From Beijerinckiaceae bacterium (lineage in GTDB: Bacteria; Pseudomonadota; Alphaproteobacteria; Rhizobiales; Beijerinckiaceae): a stretch of DNA of 6,188 nucleotides. Below are positions 5,064-6,188 of this stretch, in pieces. A model generated the notes under the pieces. That model made no database searches and was not told the DNA's origin. It saw nothing but the letters and a program-made list of their open reading frames with translations. A program made the translations under genes and the position numbers. The DNA lies in contig CANCSY010000195.1 of the NCBI GenBank assembly GCA_947380915.1, forward strand, positions 1 through 6,188. Reading direction: 5' to 3'. Positions within the stretch are counted from its first letter, which is position 1. Each line of letters opens with the position of its first letter.

Positions 5064-5885
5064 ATGCGGATTCTCTTCATCGGCGACATCGTGGGCCGCG
5101 CCGGGCGCGACATCCTCCTCAACCGCCTGCCCGGCCTGCGCCGGGACTGGAAGCTCGATTTCGTGGTGGTGAATGGCGAGAACGCGGCGGGGGGCTTTGG
5201 CATCACCGAGGCCATCTGCCGCGAGATCATCGAAGCCGGCGCCGATTGCGTGACGCTCGGCAACCACGCCTGGGACCAGAAGGAGGCGCTGGTCTTCATC
5301 ACCCGCGAGCCGCGCCTCATCCGTCCCCTGAATTATCCCGCAGGCACGCCAGGCCGCGGCGCCAATCTGCTGGAGGCCCAGAACGGCGCCCGCGTGCTGG
5401 TGATGAATGTCATGGGCCGGGTCTTCATGGACCCGCTGGACGATCCCTTCGCGGGGGTGGAGCGGGAGCTTGGCGCCTGCCCGCTGGGCCTGGCCTGCGA
5501 CGCGGCGCTCGTCGACATCCACTGCGAGACCACGAGCGAGAAATACGCCATGGGCCATTTCTGCGATGGCCGGGCCTCGCTGGTGGTGGGCACCCATACC
5601 CACGCCCCCACCGCCGACGCCCAGATCCTGCCCCACGGCACCGCCTATCTGACCGACGCGGGCATGACCGGCGATTATGATTCGGTGATCGGCATGGACA
5701 AGGGCGAGCCCCTGCAACGCTTCACCCGCAAGATCTCGCAAGGCCGCTTCGAGCCCGCGCTCGCCCCGGCGACCCTGTGCGGCGTGGCGGTGGAGACCGA
5801 CGACAAGACCGGCCTCGCCCTCAAGATCGCCCCCGTGCGGCTGGGCGGGCGGCTGATGGAGGCGTTTCCGGGGTTCTGGGGTTGA
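5064..5885 (+). CDS. TIGR00282/YmdB-family metallophosphoesterase
   Basis: This 273-residue cytoplasmic protein matches the YmdB family. Its B. subtilis member is a dinuclear-metal phosphodiesterase acting on cyclic nucleotides (2',3'-cAMP in vitro) and affects biofilm and motility. The whole metal site is visible: GDIVG with Asp8, NGEN with Glu39 and Asn40, GNHAWD with Asn67 and His68 (the presumed catalytic His), DIHCETTSEK with His153, and GTHTHAPTAD with His178 and His180. TDAGMTGDYDSVIGM (197-211) is another conserved stretch. Length is normal for the family. The ATG at 5064 is 4 nt after the cyclo-ligase stop, with AGGA about 12 nt upstream, so translation may be coupled. Pairing with the cyclo-ligase and a downstream YebC gene is common in alphaproteobacteria. 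The physiological substrate here is unknown. Confidence 0.92.
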   Translation: MRILFIGDIVGRAGRDILLNRLPGLRRDWKLDFVVVNGENAAGGFGITEAICREIIEAGADCVTLGNHAWDQKEALVFITREPRLIRPLNYPAGTPGRGANLLEAQNGARVLVMNVMGRVFMDPLDDPFAGVERELGACPLGLACDAALVDIHCETTSEKYAMGHFCDGRASLVVGTHTHAPTADAQILPHGTAYLTDAGMTGDYDSVIGMDKGEPLQRFTRKISQGRFEPALAPATLCGVAVETDDKTGLALKIAPVRLGGRLMEAFPGFWG

Positions 5886-5929
5886 GTTTATAGGGAGCTT
5901 ACCCCGAGTTATCGAAAAAAGATAAACTT
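5885..5929. repeat. AT-rich inverted repeat after the YmdB-like gene
   Basis: AGTTTAT (5885-5891) and ATAAACT (5922-5928) are perfect 7-bp complements around a 30-nt spacer. Inside is a second small dyad TTATC-GAAAAAA-GATAA (5909-5925) that would compete with the outer stem. There is no T-run after it, so a normal rho-independent terminator is not shown. The stretch 5886-5946 is markedly more AT-rich than its surroundings. It may still mark the transcript end of the operon. Confidence 0.35.
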
Positions 5930-5997
5930 GGCTAACTTCCTTATAGATCGGCGCTCGTCCCGCTGTTCGACGGCTACATGCGGCGGACCATGGCCTT

Positions 5998-6026
5998 TTG
6001 ATTTGCTGAGCTTCCCGTCATATAAG
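5998..6026 (+). promoter_or_regulatory. Predicted sigma-70 promoter of the YebC-family gene
   Basis: TTGATT (5998-6003) and TATAAG (6021-6026) are separated by the ideal 17 nt. The start would lie near 6033, giving a leader of about 38 nt with AGGGGAAG just before the ATG at 6071. It is one of the two best promoter matches in the window. Confidence 0.65.
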
Positions 6027-6070
6027 GCGGTCAAAATCGACTTTGGACGTCCGAACGCGCAGGGGAAGAC

Positions 6071-6188
6071 ATGGCAGGTCATAGCCAGTTCAAGAATATC
6101 ATGCACAAGAAGGGCAAGCAGGACGCGATCCGCTCCAAGCTCTTCTCCAAATTCGCCCGTGAAATCACGGTGGCCGCCAAGATGGGCA
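6071..6188 (+). CDS. yebC: YebC/PmpR-family protein, N-terminal 39 residues (3' end outside the window)
   Basis: Only [20 protein letters not shown] and the following [19 protein letters not shown] are visible. This is the strongly conserved start of the YebC family (MAGHS.W.NI.H.K...D..R.K.F.K..REI..AA..G), with Phe in place of the common Trp at residue 7. Family members of about 250 residues were described as DNA-binding regulators. More recently YebC was reported to act as a translation factor that relieves ribosome stalling, notably at proline stretches. The gene has a good promoter and ribosome binding site and so can be expressed apart from the upstream operon. In many bacteria yebC sits next to ruvC/ruvAB; whether that holds here lies beyond the window. 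Confidence 0.95.
   Translation, partial: MAGHSQFKNIMHKKGKQDAIRSKLFSKFAREITVAAKMG

Noticed and set aside
4223..5320. Long 365-codon open frame on the minus strand across the antitoxin fragment, cyclo-ligase and YmdB-like genes
   Set aside because: It is antisense to two clearly recognised genes and its translation is Arg/Pro/Gly-rich with no domain. Such shadow frames are expected in GC-rich DNA.

Overview
The window is about 6.2 kb of GC-rich, densely coded chromosomal DNA. The gene set and order point to an alphaproteobacterium, most likely of the Hyphomicrobiales (Rhizobiales). The pointers are a transketolase gene diverging from a DUF4164 gene, then zapA, a 6S RNA (ssrS), 5-formyltetrahydrofolate cyclo-ligase, a TIGR00282/YmdB phosphoesterase and a YebC-family gene. 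Genus cannot be read from the sequence. Most of the content is housekeeping. I see no CRISPR array, insertion sequence, tRNA or rRNA.

Layout. Positions 1-734 hold the first 244 codons of transketolase on the minus strand, with a good sigma-70 type promoter at 791-818. Rightward from 961 come a small coiled-coil DUF4164 protein and the cell-division protein ZapA, which has a TTG start 3 nt after the previous stop. ZapA meets, tail to tail with a 4-nt gap, a minus-strand gene for a secreted Bug/TctC-type solute-binding protein (1670-2701). A 160-nt divergent intergenic region separates that gene from a membrane-anchored SLT-type lytic transglycosylase (2862-3941).

Next comes a clear 6S RNA at about 3997-4157, supported by long-range complementary arms, internal hairpins and a terminal T-rich stretch. 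It is followed by a 63-codon gene that looks like only the C-terminal half of a DUF1778/TacA-type antitoxin (4184-4375). After that lie 5-formyltetrahydrofolate cyclo-ligase (4463-5059) and, 4 nt later, the YmdB-like phosphoesterase (5064-5885). A 185-nt intergenic stretch with a good promoter leads into a YebC-family gene cut by the window end.

How the parts relate. The zapA, 6S RNA and cyclo-ligase neighbourhood is an old one, also seen in E. coli (zapA-ssrS-ygfA). Here it appears opened by two unrelated genes (tctC-like and lytic transglycosylase) between zapA and ssrS, and by the antitoxin fragment between ssrS and the cyclo-ligase. The most interesting points are the toxin-less antitoxin fragment directly behind the 6S RNA, the possible leaderless start of the cyclo-ligase gene, and the structure of the 6S locus. 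I found no convincing wholly new system.
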